64,000 nucleotides of DNA from NCBI GenBank assembly GCA_963210315.1, contig OY723239.1:777501-841500 (forward strand), written 5' to 3'. Positions within the stretch are counted from its first letter, which is position 1. Each line of letters opens with the position of its first letter. Below, in pieces: positions 1-10,500 of the stretch. The position numbers and the translations under genes were made by a program. The DNA is from Rhynchopus euleeides. Lineage: Eukaryota > Euglenozoa > Diplonemea > Diplonemida > Diplonemidae. Below the pieces are notes generated by a model that did not search any database, had not been told where the DNA came from, and was given only the letters and a program-made list of their open reading frames with translations.

Positions 1-295
1 CCCCAAAAAAGACAAGGAAGGGGTGGGTGGGGAATTTTCATTCAACGGTTCAGGAAAGTGCGCTTCTTCTGGCACGGTTCCCCTTCCGAGAAACACGCCT
101 CCCATTTGCTGCCACAGCTCCTTTTTTTTAAAAGGCCCAACACGCTTCTCTCCCCGGGGGGGGGGGTGACTTGCCGCGTTCGCCGAAGGCGTCACTTTGC
201 GCCAAACACCCCCCCCCCCCCGGGTTATAAACATGCCATGTCGTTCTTCTGGTGCTGAAGTGCGCTGAAGGGAACCGGAGATCGAAGCCCCTCCC
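1..295. other. Left flank, no gene seen
   Basis: No supported gene. The stretch 105-165 (a pyrimidine run, then AGGCC, then cacttctc-like sequence) resembles 20555-20615, so it belongs to a dispersed repeat. G and C homopolymers are present. Bases 288-295 (CCCCTCCC) are the left target-site duplication of the hAT-like element that follows. Confidence 0.5.
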
Positions 296-372
296 CATTG
301 TTGTTAGCCCCCATTTAAAACTTTACGTTTTAAACGTTTTAAACGTTTTAAATGTTTTAAATGTTTTAAATT

Positions 373-481
373 GGGGGCCCTCGCTACCAAGTGTGACTGA
401 GTGAGAAAAAGTGAGAAGTCAGCCATGTTTGGCTGACAAATGACGACTCGTGACTCACAGTGACTCGTAGCGAGGGCCCCC
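373..481. mobile_element. 109-bp MITE with GGGGGCCCTCGCTAC termini
   Basis: A 15-bp perfect terminal inverted repeat (GGGGGCCCTCGCTAC) bounds 109 bp. The internal palindrome GTCAGCCA-tgtt-TGGCTGAC can fold. The duplicated target is ATT (370-372 and 482-484). The inverted copy of the host element at 59190-59215 lacks the insertion and has a single ATT, so the boundaries are exact. A 3-bp duplication and G-rich TIR fit a PIF/Harbinger-type MITE. Relatives lie at 13358-13468, 33740-33852 and, with a variant TIR, 19628-19735. Confidence 0.9.
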
Positions 482-2485
482 ATTAAAACGCGTTTTAAAT
501 TAATTTAAAACGGAGTTTAAAACGGGGGTTAAAACAGGGCGTTTCTGTGGTGTTTTCACACCAAAAAAAAACATTTTCGGCCAAAAAATTTTTTCCATGC
601 CCCCTGAGGCCCCCCAGCTCATATTCTGGGTGATTATTCCTGCATTCCTGTCACAGCGGACACATTATTGGTGGAAAATAGGTGGCACTGACGTTGTGGT
701 GAGGGTTGCATCAATCGCACCGGCATCAGTTGGCACACCCCCTCCGTTGTTCTCAGGAATAATGCAGTTTGACATCAGCATATTTCTGGAGTGTCGAATC
801 TTCATCTTGCATCACTCGATGTGCACCCTTTTGAGCTGAATCCATGATACAAAGTCGCAGGTTGAAGGCCGGATCACCATGATGGGGATGGCAATGGACC
901 CAGCGAACTCCACCAGCTCCTTCGACAGTCCTGGAAGCACCTTCTGGAAAAGTTGCACAGTTCCAGTTGCCACCTGGAGCCTACCTTTGGCCTGCCCCTC
1001 TTTGAGAGGAGCATATCTGTATTCCCTTTACTCTCCTATGGACGCCCGACTTCTCTGATCGAGAGAAGCCTACAAAAGGCGTAACCATCCTCGTCATGTA
1101 TTCTTTGCCTCCAACTTTCACTTTTGCAGAACGGATCCCGATGAACTCCAAACAGGAAGTGCAGCCAGCTTCATCACGGCTGTGTTCAACAAGACAGCCA
1201 GGTGATGTTGTTGCTGTCAGAACGATGGTTGCAGCACTCGGCTGCGCCCCACCTGGGGTTGCTCTGGCTGTTGCCAAGCTAGTGTTTGGGACAATTATTG
1301 ATCACCTAGCCATTCTCTCGGCACCCTAATGATCGTGGGTAGGCAGCAGGAACCTGCACTCTGGGGGGACGTCATCGATGAGTTTCTTTGAAGAAAGCCG
1401 GCGGCTACCGCTGGAGTTAAGGTCCGAAGGGGTCAGTACCACGGGCGCCACACCGCTCGTGTTGGGCATCGGGTTTCGGTGAAGGCGGGGGCGCTGAGAA
1501 AGCGACATGTACGTAACAAGCAATGATCAACCATACACCAGCAAGTCAAACAGGCACCACCGTTGGATCGTTCGTGCACCCGAGTCTGTACTGTACCATC
1601 CTGAATCTTTTCTGGGTGATTGTCAACGATGAGGGCATGAGCTTGCGTCAGGGTGAGCAGAGGAACGGGTTGAGGCCAGGGTGAATGGAGGGTGAAAAGT
1701 AGCCCACTTCACCAGGAGGCGAATTTTCGCAGAAAGCCCTGCCACACAGCTGTGTTTGCCTGATCATGCTCAAAAGGCCTGCAATAGGCTATTTCACACA
1801 GGGAATTTGTTCACCCATTTGGGACCCCCAGGGAGCCTCAAAATTGGATTTTTTTGCCGAAGATGGCCTCAGATGGCCCAAAACGATCAATTTTGGGTTC
1901 CAGAAAAAAAAATCGAAAAGTCTCCCCCTATATTTTGCAGGGGTTTTTGCCGTTTTAAACCCCGTTTTAAACCCCGTTTTAAATAATTTAAAACGGCGTT
2001 TTAAACTTTAAAACGTTTACAGGGGGGGGTCAAATAAACGTACTTAGTACTACTATTCGGCGAACGCGCGGGCCTAAATCGACCTCGCCAGAAAATTAAT
2101 AAATAGTTTGCGAGCGAATAGACGTACTTAGTACGTCTATTCAACTTTTCCTAAAAACGCTGTTTGCAGGGGCTCTGCGGGGCTGTTTGGTCCACCAGGG
2201 GCGCGCTGGTCACTGCTGTCGTCCGTCTCTCACTTCTTCTGCCTTCCGGTCGAGTATCCGCTCTGTTCTCGTCCTACCACTCGCCCCTCATTTGGTTTCG
2301 TACCGTTTTGATTTGTATTGCCCCCCCCCCCCCTCTGGTGCCCCCCCTGGTTGACATTCTTGTTGAGTTAGTGAAAGCATACACAGTTCATCAGAGCTGT
2401 CAGCTTCACTGTCGGTGGTTGGTTGGTGCGTTGATGCTTAAAAAAAAGATGTGAAAAAGACAAGCCACAACCAGCACGCCCCAAC

Positions 2486-3961
2486 TTACTTCTTCTTCAA
2501 GTTCTTGGGCTTGTTGGGGCAAGTCTGCATGTTGTGCCCAGGCTTCCTACACCCTTTGCAGAGCCTGCGGTGTTTGTTGGGAGTCTGGGTGGTCGGGGAC
2601 GCTGCGCGCTTCTTTTGGGAGGACTGGGAGGACTGGGAAGGCTGTGTCTGTGTGAGAGAGTTCACACGAACCGGCTTCGCCCATGCCAAGATGCTTGACT
2701 GTTGGGTTGGCTGAGACACAACTTTCTTTTGGGTGGACTGCTTCTCTGTGCTCTCTTTTGCCTTCCCGTCCAACCCAGGTTCAAGGTCCGCACCACCAGC
2801 CTCAGGGGATGTTTCTGTGCTTGGTGCGAAGGTGAGGTCCGGACAAAGGGAGCTCTTCACGAACCCGTCCTCCTCACCCGACACCTTCAGCACGTACCCC
2901 ATATCCCGCAAGCGCTCGGCTACCACCTCCCCCCTCACACTTTCCACCGACTTTCCCCAAACAGCTCCAACAGAGGTGCACATGGCCTCGCGGTACCACC
3001 TCTCTGTGAAGCGACAATCCTGGCGAAAACCTTCGGCTGTTGATTTCTTCATCTCGAGACGGGCTTTGTCCTTGAGCCCTTCCAGGTGAGTGTGGAAGGC
3101 AGCCTTGAATGGTGCAAATGCATGCACATCAAGGTACTGCACTGTTCCTGTCAACCCACCTGGAATGACCGCTGACTTCGCCCCCGTCTTCCTGTGCAAG
3201 TACGCAACATTTTTTGGTGCAATGTGTGTTGTCGCCGAGTCATAAATGACAAGCACGTTTTTGTTTTTGCAAATGGGGGCCAAGACGCTGTCAATCCACC
3301 ACCGCCACTCGGCTTCTTTGACCCAGCCGGTTTTCTGGAAAGTACAGTTAACCCCCGAGTCTTTGTGAATCTGATGCTCCTCCTTCTTTATCCTCTCGCC
3401 CGCACCTTTAAAAACGATCGACTGCTTTGTCGCAAGAATGGTCCTGTCTTTCACACTGAACGTGACAGCACCAATCAACGTGGCAAATCTATTTTTGCCA
3501 GCATCGGTATCGACCATGATGTTGGTGTCAGTGGTGTAGCACAACAGTTTGTCCCTGCGGGTAGAGCTCTTGTACAAGGCAGACTCATCCACATTCACAA
3601 CCAGGTCAAAAGTACCAAAGGGGTTGTGCAGCAGCTCGGACCCGATGGAGAGGCGTCTGATGGTGGACCAGAAGCTGTGCAACTGGACCCGGGCTTTTTC
3701 AAGAGAAAGCTTGGCAATGCGCGAAGTACGAAATTGAAACTTGTTTCTCCTGGCCCAACCGTCAATCCACTCCACCGAAGCCTGGAAGCCTTTCGGGAAG
3801 GGAACAAAGGACATGGCAAGCTCCTTGATTTTGCGGCGCGTCGTTGGCAAGTCGTTCTTCCGCCGTTCTCCCACTTCTTTAAGCACGTGGGCCTCCACCT
3901 CAGGAAAGAAACACGACCTCCCCCCCCCCCGCCTTTCTTTTGGCATGTGTTTTTCCATCAT
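2486..3961 (-). CDS. pogo/CENP-B-type DDE transposase with C-terminal zinc knuckle
   Basis: 491 residues from ATG at 3961. Residues 35-105 look like the Tc5/CENP-B helix-turn-helix (an LPTTRRKIKELA segment followed by FQASVEWIDGWARR and an F..R pattern). The catalytic core follows, with D125 (NVDESALY), D241 (VIYDSATTH) and D278 (QYLDVHAF), a DD36D arrangement of the pogo/DDE_1 family. After a low-complexity Ser/Gln/Thr stretch (about 375-460) comes a CCHC knuckle C468-C471-H476-C481. It would cut and join transposon ends in the nucleus. The first residues overlap the Ulp1 ORF in another frame across a 12-C tract (3919-3930). The preceding ORF's C-terminus looks like a further DNA-binding helix-turn-helix, so the true protein probably starts there and this ATG may not be used. 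Confidence 0.88.
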   Translation of the reverse strand: MMEKHMPKERRGGGRSCFFPEVEAHVLKEVGERRKNDLPTTRRKIKELAMSFVPFPKGFQASVEWIDGWARRNKFQFRTSRIAKLSLEKARVQLHSFWSTIRRLSIGSELLHNPFGTFDLVVNVDESALYKSSTRRDKLLCYTTDTNIMVDTDAGKNRFATLIGAVTFSVKDRTILATKQSIVFKGAGERIKKEEHQIHKDSGVNCTFQKTGWVKEAEWRWWIDSVLAPICKNKNVLVIYDSATTHIAPKNVAYLHRKTGAKSAVIPGGLTGTVQYLDVHAFAPFKAAFHTHLEGLKDKARLEMKKSTAEGFRQDCRFTERWYREAMCTSVGAVWGKSVESVRGEVVAERLRDMGYVLKVSGEEDGFVKSSLCPDLTFAPSTETSPEAGGADLEPGLDGKAKESTEKQSTQKKVVSQPTQQSSILAWAKPVRVNSLTQTQPSQSSQSSQKKRAASPTTQTPNKHRRLCKGCRKPGHNMQTCPNKPKNLKKK

Positions 3962-5672
3962 TTGCTGGGAGGCTCTTCATCGCCTTATCCTTGGGAAAGT
4001 CTCTCTTCCAACGAGTTGCCGTTGTCGAACACTGGTCCCGGTTCACTTGGATAGGAGGGTTACCAGGAGGAGTAGGAGGAGCAAAAAGGTAAGCACGCAT
4101 GGTCTCCATCACCGGGAGCCCAGCCCACAACAAGGAGGCTACAGCCTGCTTGTAGTGGGACGTGTAGCAGGCCCGGCGGGTTGTATCCCCAACCTTTGAA
4201 GGGGCCCTGCAGTGCTTAATTTCCCCCCCCAAAAACTCCTTTAGGTTTTCAACCGAGAGCACAATATCCGGGGAAGGGGTCTCCCCCTTCGTTGCACTCT
4301 CGGTATCCCCACCCGTGTTCCCTTCCCCACCCGTGTTCCCTTCCTCCCTTCCCTCCCCACTGTCCCCACTCCCGTCATCAGAGCCGTTCTTTTCGAGTTC
4401 TTCGAGAACAGAGACTTTTTCGATGTCGTCGTCGTCGTCGTCGTCGCAGGTGCTCTCAGAGCTGCCATTCGATCCAGCGCCGCCCTCTGAGTCAGCGTCA
4501 TCGTTCTCTGAGGTAGTGTCGTCGTTCGGTCCAGCGTCGTCGTTGCTCGCAGAAACCACAATCGCGCACGCGGTCTCCGCAGCCAACAGCTCCCGAAGAT
4601 CACGGAGCACAGATTTGAGATCGTCTTTGGAGGGTGCCTGGCGTTCTTGGACCTCCCGCTCGATATCAGCAGCTGAAGACAGCTGATGAATCCGTGTGGG
4701 GAAAAAGTGTGTTGCATGCCGGACGGCCTGAATCCCACACGACCACGCGTCCTTCTGCATCCCACTCAACACCACACGGACAGTGCTGAACTTCTGCTCG
4801 AGGCTCTTGGCGAGTGGAGAACCGTGAATGATCGCGTGGTCGTCAATCACGATACACTCATCCTCCCGGAAAGCACAAAAGACCCAGTGGAGGCCTGTGT
4901 TGTTGTGTGTGTTCACCACACAACCCTGCCACTCCGATTTTGTCTCCCAGAACGCCACACCCTGGGGACTAGCTGGATAGCGCTTCATCCCTTTTGTGAT
5001 GCTCTCGAACTGGCAGTACTCAAAAAAACGAGTACCGTCCGGGTTTTTCACCGGATCATACCGGGGGTTGGCGACACGGGACACTGCTTCTACACCAGCG
5101 GGCTGCAGGTAGTGAACCAGCAGGTTCCCCACGTCGCTCGTCGTCAGCCAGTACCCCACCTTGACATTCTTTGAGGAATGCCCTTTTAAAAACTCGGCCC
5201 TTTTGGGGCCGCCTCCGTGCGCTTCCGTCGGCTGTGCCTCACACCCACCCCGAAGGACTGGAATGGGTTTGGCTTGTGTCTTCGGCGCGGAGCAGTCGGT
5301 TGAAGGTTTGGCTTGTGTCTTCAGCGTGGAGCAGTCGATTGAAGGTTCGGCTTGTGTCTTCGGCGCGGAGCAGTCGGTTGAAGGTTTAGCTTGTGTCTTC
5401 GGCGCGGAGCAGTCGGTTGAAGGTTCGGCTTGTGTCTTCGGCGCGGAGCAGTCGGTTGAAGGTTCGGCTTGTGTCTTCGGCGCGGACCGGTTGGTTGAAG
5501 GTTTGGCTTGTGTCTTCGGCCATGAAAAAATCGGGCCATTGCAGCGTGCCCTGGCCCGGGCCAGTTGGTTGAAGGAAGGCCGGGGAGCGCATGGCGGTGG
5601 CCCATCCTCGAATATCTTGAACAGGAGGCATTCCATCAGCAGGAGGCACATGAAAGCATCGGACGTCATCAT
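3900..5672 (-). CDS. Ulp1-like (C48) cysteine protease with repeat-rich N-terminus, transposon-encoded
   Basis: The frame is open from 5684 (GTG); the first ATG is at 5672, giving about 590 residues. Numbering below counts from 5684. Residues 56-140 are 13-residue repeats (consensus APKTQAEPSTDCS). The protease core has H266 (NTGLHWVF), D281/D282 (CIVIDDHA), Q310 and C316 (GMQKDAWSCGIQ); the Gln-to-Cys spacing of six equals that of Ulp1/SENP enzymes. A long Asp/Glu/Ser/Gly acidic linker (about 380-470) follows. The segment 503-562 (YTSHYKQAVASL...TTATRWKRDF) resembles a psq-type helix-turn-helix such as begins many pogo transposases. The frame ends just past the poly-C tract where the transposase frame takes over. 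I infer one Ulp1-transposase polyprotein broken or recoded at that tract. SUMO or ubiquitin-like cleavage is the family role; the substrate is unknown. Confidence 0.82.
   Translation of the reverse strand: MMTSDAFMCLLLMECLLFKIFEDGPPPCAPRPSFNQLARARARCNGPIFSWPKTQAKPSTNRSAPKTQAEPSTDCSAPKTQAEPSTDCSAPKTQAKPSTDCSAPKTQAEPSIDCSTLKTQAKPSTDCSAPKTQAKPIPVLRGGCEAQPTEAHGGGPKRAEFLKGHSSKNVKVGYWLTTSDVGNLLVHYLQPAGVEAVSRVANPRYDPVKNPDGTRFFEYCQFESITKGMKRYPASPQGVAFWETKSEWQGCVVNTHNNTGLHWVFCAFREDECIVIDDHAIIHGSPLAKSLEQKFSTVRVVLSGMQKDAWSCGIQAVRHATHFFPTRIHQLSSAADIEREVQERQAPSKDDLKSVLRDLRELLAAETACAIVVSASNDDAGPNDDTTSENDDADSEGGAGSNGSSESTCDDDDDDDIEKVSVLEELEKNGSDDGSGDSGEGREEGNTGGEGNTGGDTESATKGETPSPDIVLSVENLKEFLGGEIKHCRAPSKVGDTTRRACYTSHYKQAVASLLWAGLPVMETMRAYLFAPPTPPGNPPIQVNRDQCSTTATRWKRDFPKDKAMKSLPANDGKTHAKRKAGGGEVVFLS
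5271..5520 (-). repeat. 39-bp tandem repeat in the Ulp1 ORF
   Basis: Six full 39-bp copies start at 5271, 5310, 5349, 5388, 5427 and 5466, with a partial seventh at 5505. They encode a 13-residue Pro/Thr/Ser/Cys repeat in frame on the minus strand. Copies differ at few positions, indicating recent expansion. Confidence 0.9.
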
Positions 5673-5684
5673 TATGTCGGACAC

Positions 5685-6789
5685 CAGCCGAAGCTATTGG
5701 CTCTGTTGGTGGATGGTGAAATCTGGGCAGTTGGATTGCGGGTTTGCGGGCGTGTGTTGATCAGTGCTGCACAACAGGAGAGAATGTCAAACAACGTCAG
5801 GGAAGGGGGCTGCGGGGGGTGGGGGGTGGGCTCAGCTGGTCCTCGAAGGCTACATCTATGGTGAGGTGTGTCTGGGGCCATCCGTCCACATCTTCTCGTT
5901 GGTGGTAGGGACTGCGGACGCCGTAGATGAGGAGTCGTTTAATGCGCGCCGCTCTTCAGCAGTGATTTTGACGCCTCTGGACCCCAGGAGTTTGCGGGTT
6001 TCCGGGTTTGCGGTCTTCAGCAGTGGTTCTGATGCCTCTGGACCGCAGGAGTTTGCGGGTTCGCTGGTTTCCCGTCCGTATGTGTCTGAGGGGGGATGCC
6101 CCGATTCCCTTCGTCACGACATATCTTTGAGCGTAGGTCACTTCCCCCCTCTACGGACCCCGTGCACCCTGGTTCCCCTAAGTGGCACCAATAGACCCCG
6201 TTGTCCCCATTCCTTGCCCCAAAGTTTGCAGATTTGTGTGTCTCCAAAAAGAAAATCTCAAAAAAAACGGAAAATTTTCCCAAAAATACAGCAGCAGTCT
6301 CTCGAGTCTTCCTTTCAGATGATTTTTGCATTGATCGCTTCCACCTTTTTTTTTTCTCGCTGGCGCTAGTGATGTCGGCTGGCAGAAAAAACACACAACA
6401 AAACCCCCCCCCCCCCCCCCGCGTGTCGAGTGACCTTACCTGTCTGAAGTACAGAAAATGTGTCGGGTTGGGTGGAGCATACACACACACATACACATAT
6501 GTTCACACAACACAGGGCAAACCGCACAAACGTGTTCACACATCCGGCATCCTATGCGAAATACCCGCCGCTCCCCGGGAGCTGTTGCGGGAACCATCTG
6601 CTCTTCCGACCCACCGAGACTCTTGCCGTATTTTCTCTACCACACGGGGTGTGTTTTACCAAAAAAAAGGGTGAAAAGTAAGTACTACTATTCAACGGCC
6701 CAACGTGCCCCAGAGCCCCAAAAAAATAAGTACTACTATTCGGCTAAGTACTACTATTCAACTAAGTACGTTTATTTGACCCCCCCCTG
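5685..6789 (-). promoter_or_regulatory. 5' non-coding part of the pogo-like element
   Basis: No supported ORF. It should hold the promoter of the Ulp1-transposase transcript, since both ORFs read away from it. A tandem duplication of about 60 bp lies at 5955-6070 (cttcagcagtg ... aggagtttgcgggtt, twice). Three AGTACTACTATTC motifs sit at 6677-6760, next to the TIR. No TATA box or initiator can be assigned. Confidence 0.45.
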
Positions 6790-6840
6790 TAAAACGTTTA
6801 AAATGTTTAAAACTCGGTTTCTAACAACACTGCCCCTCCC

Positions 6841-7518
6841 CCCTCTGCCCAAACGTAAAAACTTGAAAAGGTGGAAGCGGGGGTGGGGAGAGGGAGAGAG
6901 AGAGAGAGTGAAGGGGGAGGTGGAGGGTGGCAGGGAGGGAGGGGGGGCGTGCGTCGGGGCAATTTCAGCCCCCCCCCCCCCTCCTCCTCCTCTGCACACA
7001 CGTGCACACACTGAAAAACACAACTTGGGGAAGGGCAGCGTAGGTTCCATCCTGCGTTGATTGCAACAACGGCAGGGAGGGGTATTCCAAAGAAGTATTT
7101 CAAAAAAATTCCGTCAAGAATACAGAGTGTCCATGGTTTTCCAAAGATCCCGGCACGGCAGTCACGTCGCCTTTGTGTGCCTGTGGCTCGACACCAGCTT
7201 CGTGAGGTGTGTTGGAAAAAGGTGGAAATAGCGTTGGTCAACAAGGAAGCAAGATGCGCGGAAATGCGCTGGACCATTGCGCATGGCAGCAAAAAAAGAG
7301 GAAGTTCGGGGTGTTCGTTTTATCTTTCGAATTACAGCCGGGGGTGTCCAGCCTGGCGTACACATCAACCGCTCGACAAAAGGATTGGGTTGTATTGTGG
7401 GGGGGTGGCGGTCGCGCCGTTTTCATTCACGGAAGGAGAAGAACGGAAGACTGCAAAACAGAATGAGGAAGAATCACAATCGGATTTCCGTTGATCACAC
7501 ACACACAGCGCACACCCC
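6841..7518. other. Intergenic, low complexity
   Basis: Purine-rich (6880-6950) and C-rich tracts and ordinary sequence downstream of the 1541-aa gene. No gene, RNA or element boundary is recognised. The last part should contain the 3' UTR of that gene. Confidence 0.4.
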
Positions 7519-10500
7519 TCAATAGGTGTCCTCCACAGTAAGCATCTGCACGGCGGTGCTGCCCCAGAAGGTGTCGAAGCAGTCGTCCTCCAGGTAGGTG
7601 CGGATGGACCAGGTGCGGAGCCACACCTCCACCGTGCTCGACGAAGAGATCATAGCGTCGGTGTAGCTCAGGAGGTGATCCTGCCCGCACCCCACCTCGT
7701 ATGTCGGTTGGCCAGAGACGAAGGGCGACGGGGCAGATCCGGTCAGCTTCGTGGTGGTGTGGATGTACCAGGAGGGGACTGATGTGAACACAGGCTTCGC
7801 GATCTGCACCACCACAACTTGGAGCATGGGGTCCGACCGCGATCCGCACGTGAGGCTGTCGTAGCCGTACCAAGTCAGTTGCTTTTGATACGTGCCACAC
7901 TCCACCGAGTCGCTGTCCACATCAGAAACGGAAGACAGCTCAACAGACGTGCTGCCGCAGAGTGGGTCGGATACAGCAACGACTGGCGGCGATGACGCCA
8001 GGTCGTCATCGGAGCTCACATCGGAACACGACAGGACAACCATGGTGCTCCCCAGCAGCACAGGGGTGATGAACTGCGTGCCTGCGTCGTACGCAGTGCC
8101 GCTCAAGGCGTCAGTCAGGTCGCTGCTGACGCCCTGCTGGGAGGCCAGCACAGCGTCCGACGCGGCCGAACCGGCTGCCGCCGTCAGCGCATCGAGGGAC
8201 GCGGAGAACGCATCCTCCGACGACAGGTCCAGTGAGGCTGACATGCTGGCGTCCGTCGCAGAGGCGTCGACCCCACTGTCCTCTGTGTTGGACAGCGCCT
8301 GCACCGACACGGTGCCGGATGCAGCCACCGGCATCGCAGTGCTGCTTTTGAAGGAGACGCCCGCTAAGCCCAGCGAGGTGGGCTTCGGGATGGACGCCGC
8401 CCCCGACAGCACCTTCTGGATACCTGCGTTGCCCGACTGCGAGGCGGCGATGGCTGTGTTGCGGCGCGACATGCGGATGCCCTCGTCCTGCACAGACTTT
8501 GACGTGGATGCGACCTCCTCCATGCAGTCTTCGTCGGGGAACTCGTCGCCGTACTCCCAGTCGCAGTCGACGTACACCGAGCAGACCTGCCAGCGGTAGA
8601 ACACAAGCTCGCAGTCGTACTGATTGTAGTACCCCGTGTGTGTCAGGATCTTGTCCCCTTCTGTGAAACCGAAGGCCGAGCCGACGTCAGACCCTGCCAG
8701 CAGGTCGCGGAACCCATCCATGTCGCCGCTGAAGATGGCTTCGCCCATGGCGACCAGGTCGGAGAACCCAGGGATGCTCTCCAGCAGGTCCTCGATGTCG
8801 GACAGGACATCTCCGATCCCCGCCAGCACGTCTCCCGCCAGGTCCTTCAAGCCGCTGAGGGCGTCGTCAAAAGCGCCCACGACAAAGTCGTAACCGTCGC
8901 TCAGCAGTGTTGTGAAACCGTCCCACGCCGCGGAGGCGACATCCGCAATCGCGTTGACAGCAGCCACGACGGCATCGCCAACAGCGTCCAGCAGGGCATC
9001 GGCGTTGAAGGAGATGGAGACGTCGAAGTCGGAGTCAAAAAAGTTGCTTGTGTCGATCTCGGCGCTCGCAGTCACCGTGGTGGTGATGCCCAGCGCCGTC
9101 GCTGATGCCTCAAATTCGATCTCCGTCTCTGCGACGCGCACCGTCGTGGAGATCGACGCGAGGCACAGCACCGTCACCTTGGCGTCGAACTCCGCGTAAG
9201 ACTTCGCCGCGTCGAACGCAAACCCGATGTCGTTAATCTCCACCACACCGCCCAGAAATGACATGTCCGCAATGGAGGCCGAGAAATACGTCAGGTCCCA
9301 GTCCCACTTGACAGTCGCGGTGCACGACAGCGCCCCGTCGAACAGGTCGATATCCCCCTCGAAGGAGAACACATCGTCTGTCACATAGATGTCAACCTCG
9401 CCGTAGGACCGCAGGATTGGGATGCTGAAGGCACCCGCAATCTTGACCTCCGTTGCATCCCCGGCAGCCAGGCGGAACAGGGCCCCGCCCTCAACGTCGT
9501 GGGAGCTGGTGAGGGACTGCCCCAGCTGCAGCACCTCCGTGCCCCCGATAGAGAGCGAGACCCGGTCCATCGTCGCCTCGATCAGAAAGCTGTCGTCGGA
9601 CACCGCAGCCTGCACCGCAAACTCCCACCCGAAGAAGTTGAGCCTGCCTGAGAGTGCCATGCCGCTTGGAATGGACACGGTCCCATCTTGGAACGTCAGC
9701 TCCACGTCATCGCCTGCGTTGTACATAAAATAGGCGTAGCACGCGCTGTCGATCTCCGCCGGGGTGGAGGACGACCCGCTGCAGTCTGCAGTGTCGTCGT
9801 AGGGGTAGATACCCGACTCCAAAACCTTGGCGGGGATCCCGCTCGTCGAGATCCCCACGATGGAGAAGGCATCGCCGACAGTCACTTTGGAAACCATCGC
9901 CGCGAAGTAGTTATTCCCCGGGTCGGTGGTGTCCAGCCCGACGTACATCAGCCCCTCGACGTAGGTCGACCCCTCCGCCTTCTCCATGCATGCAGCCTCC
10001 TCTCCCAGGCACACCTGCCCGCCCAGCTGCACCTGCGTGATGGACATCGCCTTCAGATCCGCACCCAGCCCCAACACCACGTCCCCGATGTGGACAAAGC
10101 TCACACCGAACGCCTCGGTCCACCACCCATCCATCACGAGCTCCCCGGAGATGAGCTGCTCCGTCTCCGTCACCTCCAGGGCGAGCGAGCCTACCAGGTA
10201 GAGGTAGCGTGCGGAGGTGAAGTCCCCCGAACACCCCTCAACGCAGAGGCGCACCGGGAAGTCCACACCGAGGGAGAGGTCGCCGGTGGTGCCGCCGGTG
10301 GTCTGCAATTCAGCGAATAGCGTGAGGCCCATGGTGCCGTCCTGGTCGCACACAGCGAAGGTTTTGGTGATGTCGGTGTCAGCGGGGGTACCCGCGCTGA
10401 TCTGGATGTCCGCATCCGTCGATCCAAACTCGAGCTCGACGGAGACCTCCAGGGCTGCGCTGTCCAGCGCCTCGAGAACCTGCTGGAAGCCGCTGGTGCC

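Larger units (their letters stand above)
2020..6789 (-). mobile_element. Autonomous pogo-like DNA transposon with Ulp1 protease (4770 bp)
   Basis: TIRs run CAGGGGGGGGTCAAATAA at 2020 and its inverse ending at 6789, about 28 bp and essentially perfect. The target is TA (2018-2019 and 6790-6791). The inverted hAT copy near 57680 shows the empty site with one TA. CAG-start TIRs plus TA duplication are the hallmark of pogo/Tigger elements, and the encoded transposase agrees. Subterminal copies of AGTACTACTATTC occur near both ends (2048, 6680, 6729, 6746) and are likely transposase-binding sites. Contents on the minus strand are a Ulp1-like protease ORF, then an overlapping CENP-B/DDE transposase ORF. 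It sits inside the 296-6832 hAT-like element. Confidence 0.92.
296..6832 (+). mobile_element. hAT-like element, left copy, interrupted by two insertions
   Basis: Termini are CATTGTTGTTAG at 296 and its near-perfect inverse CTAACAACACTG ending at 6832. They are flanked by a perfect 8-bp duplication CCCCTCCC (288-295 and 6833-6840), the size typical of hAT transposons. Subterminal arrays of TTTTAAAC-type palindromes lie inside both ends. Removing the two nested insertions (373-481 and 2020-6789, each with its duplicated target) leaves about 1653 bp, matching the uninterrupted inverted copy at 57625-59266. Short ORFs such as the 80-codon frame at 597-839 are identical in both copies, but no recognisable transposase is present, so it is probably non-autonomous. 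Superfamily assignment rests on the TIR and duplication only. Confidence 0.85.
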
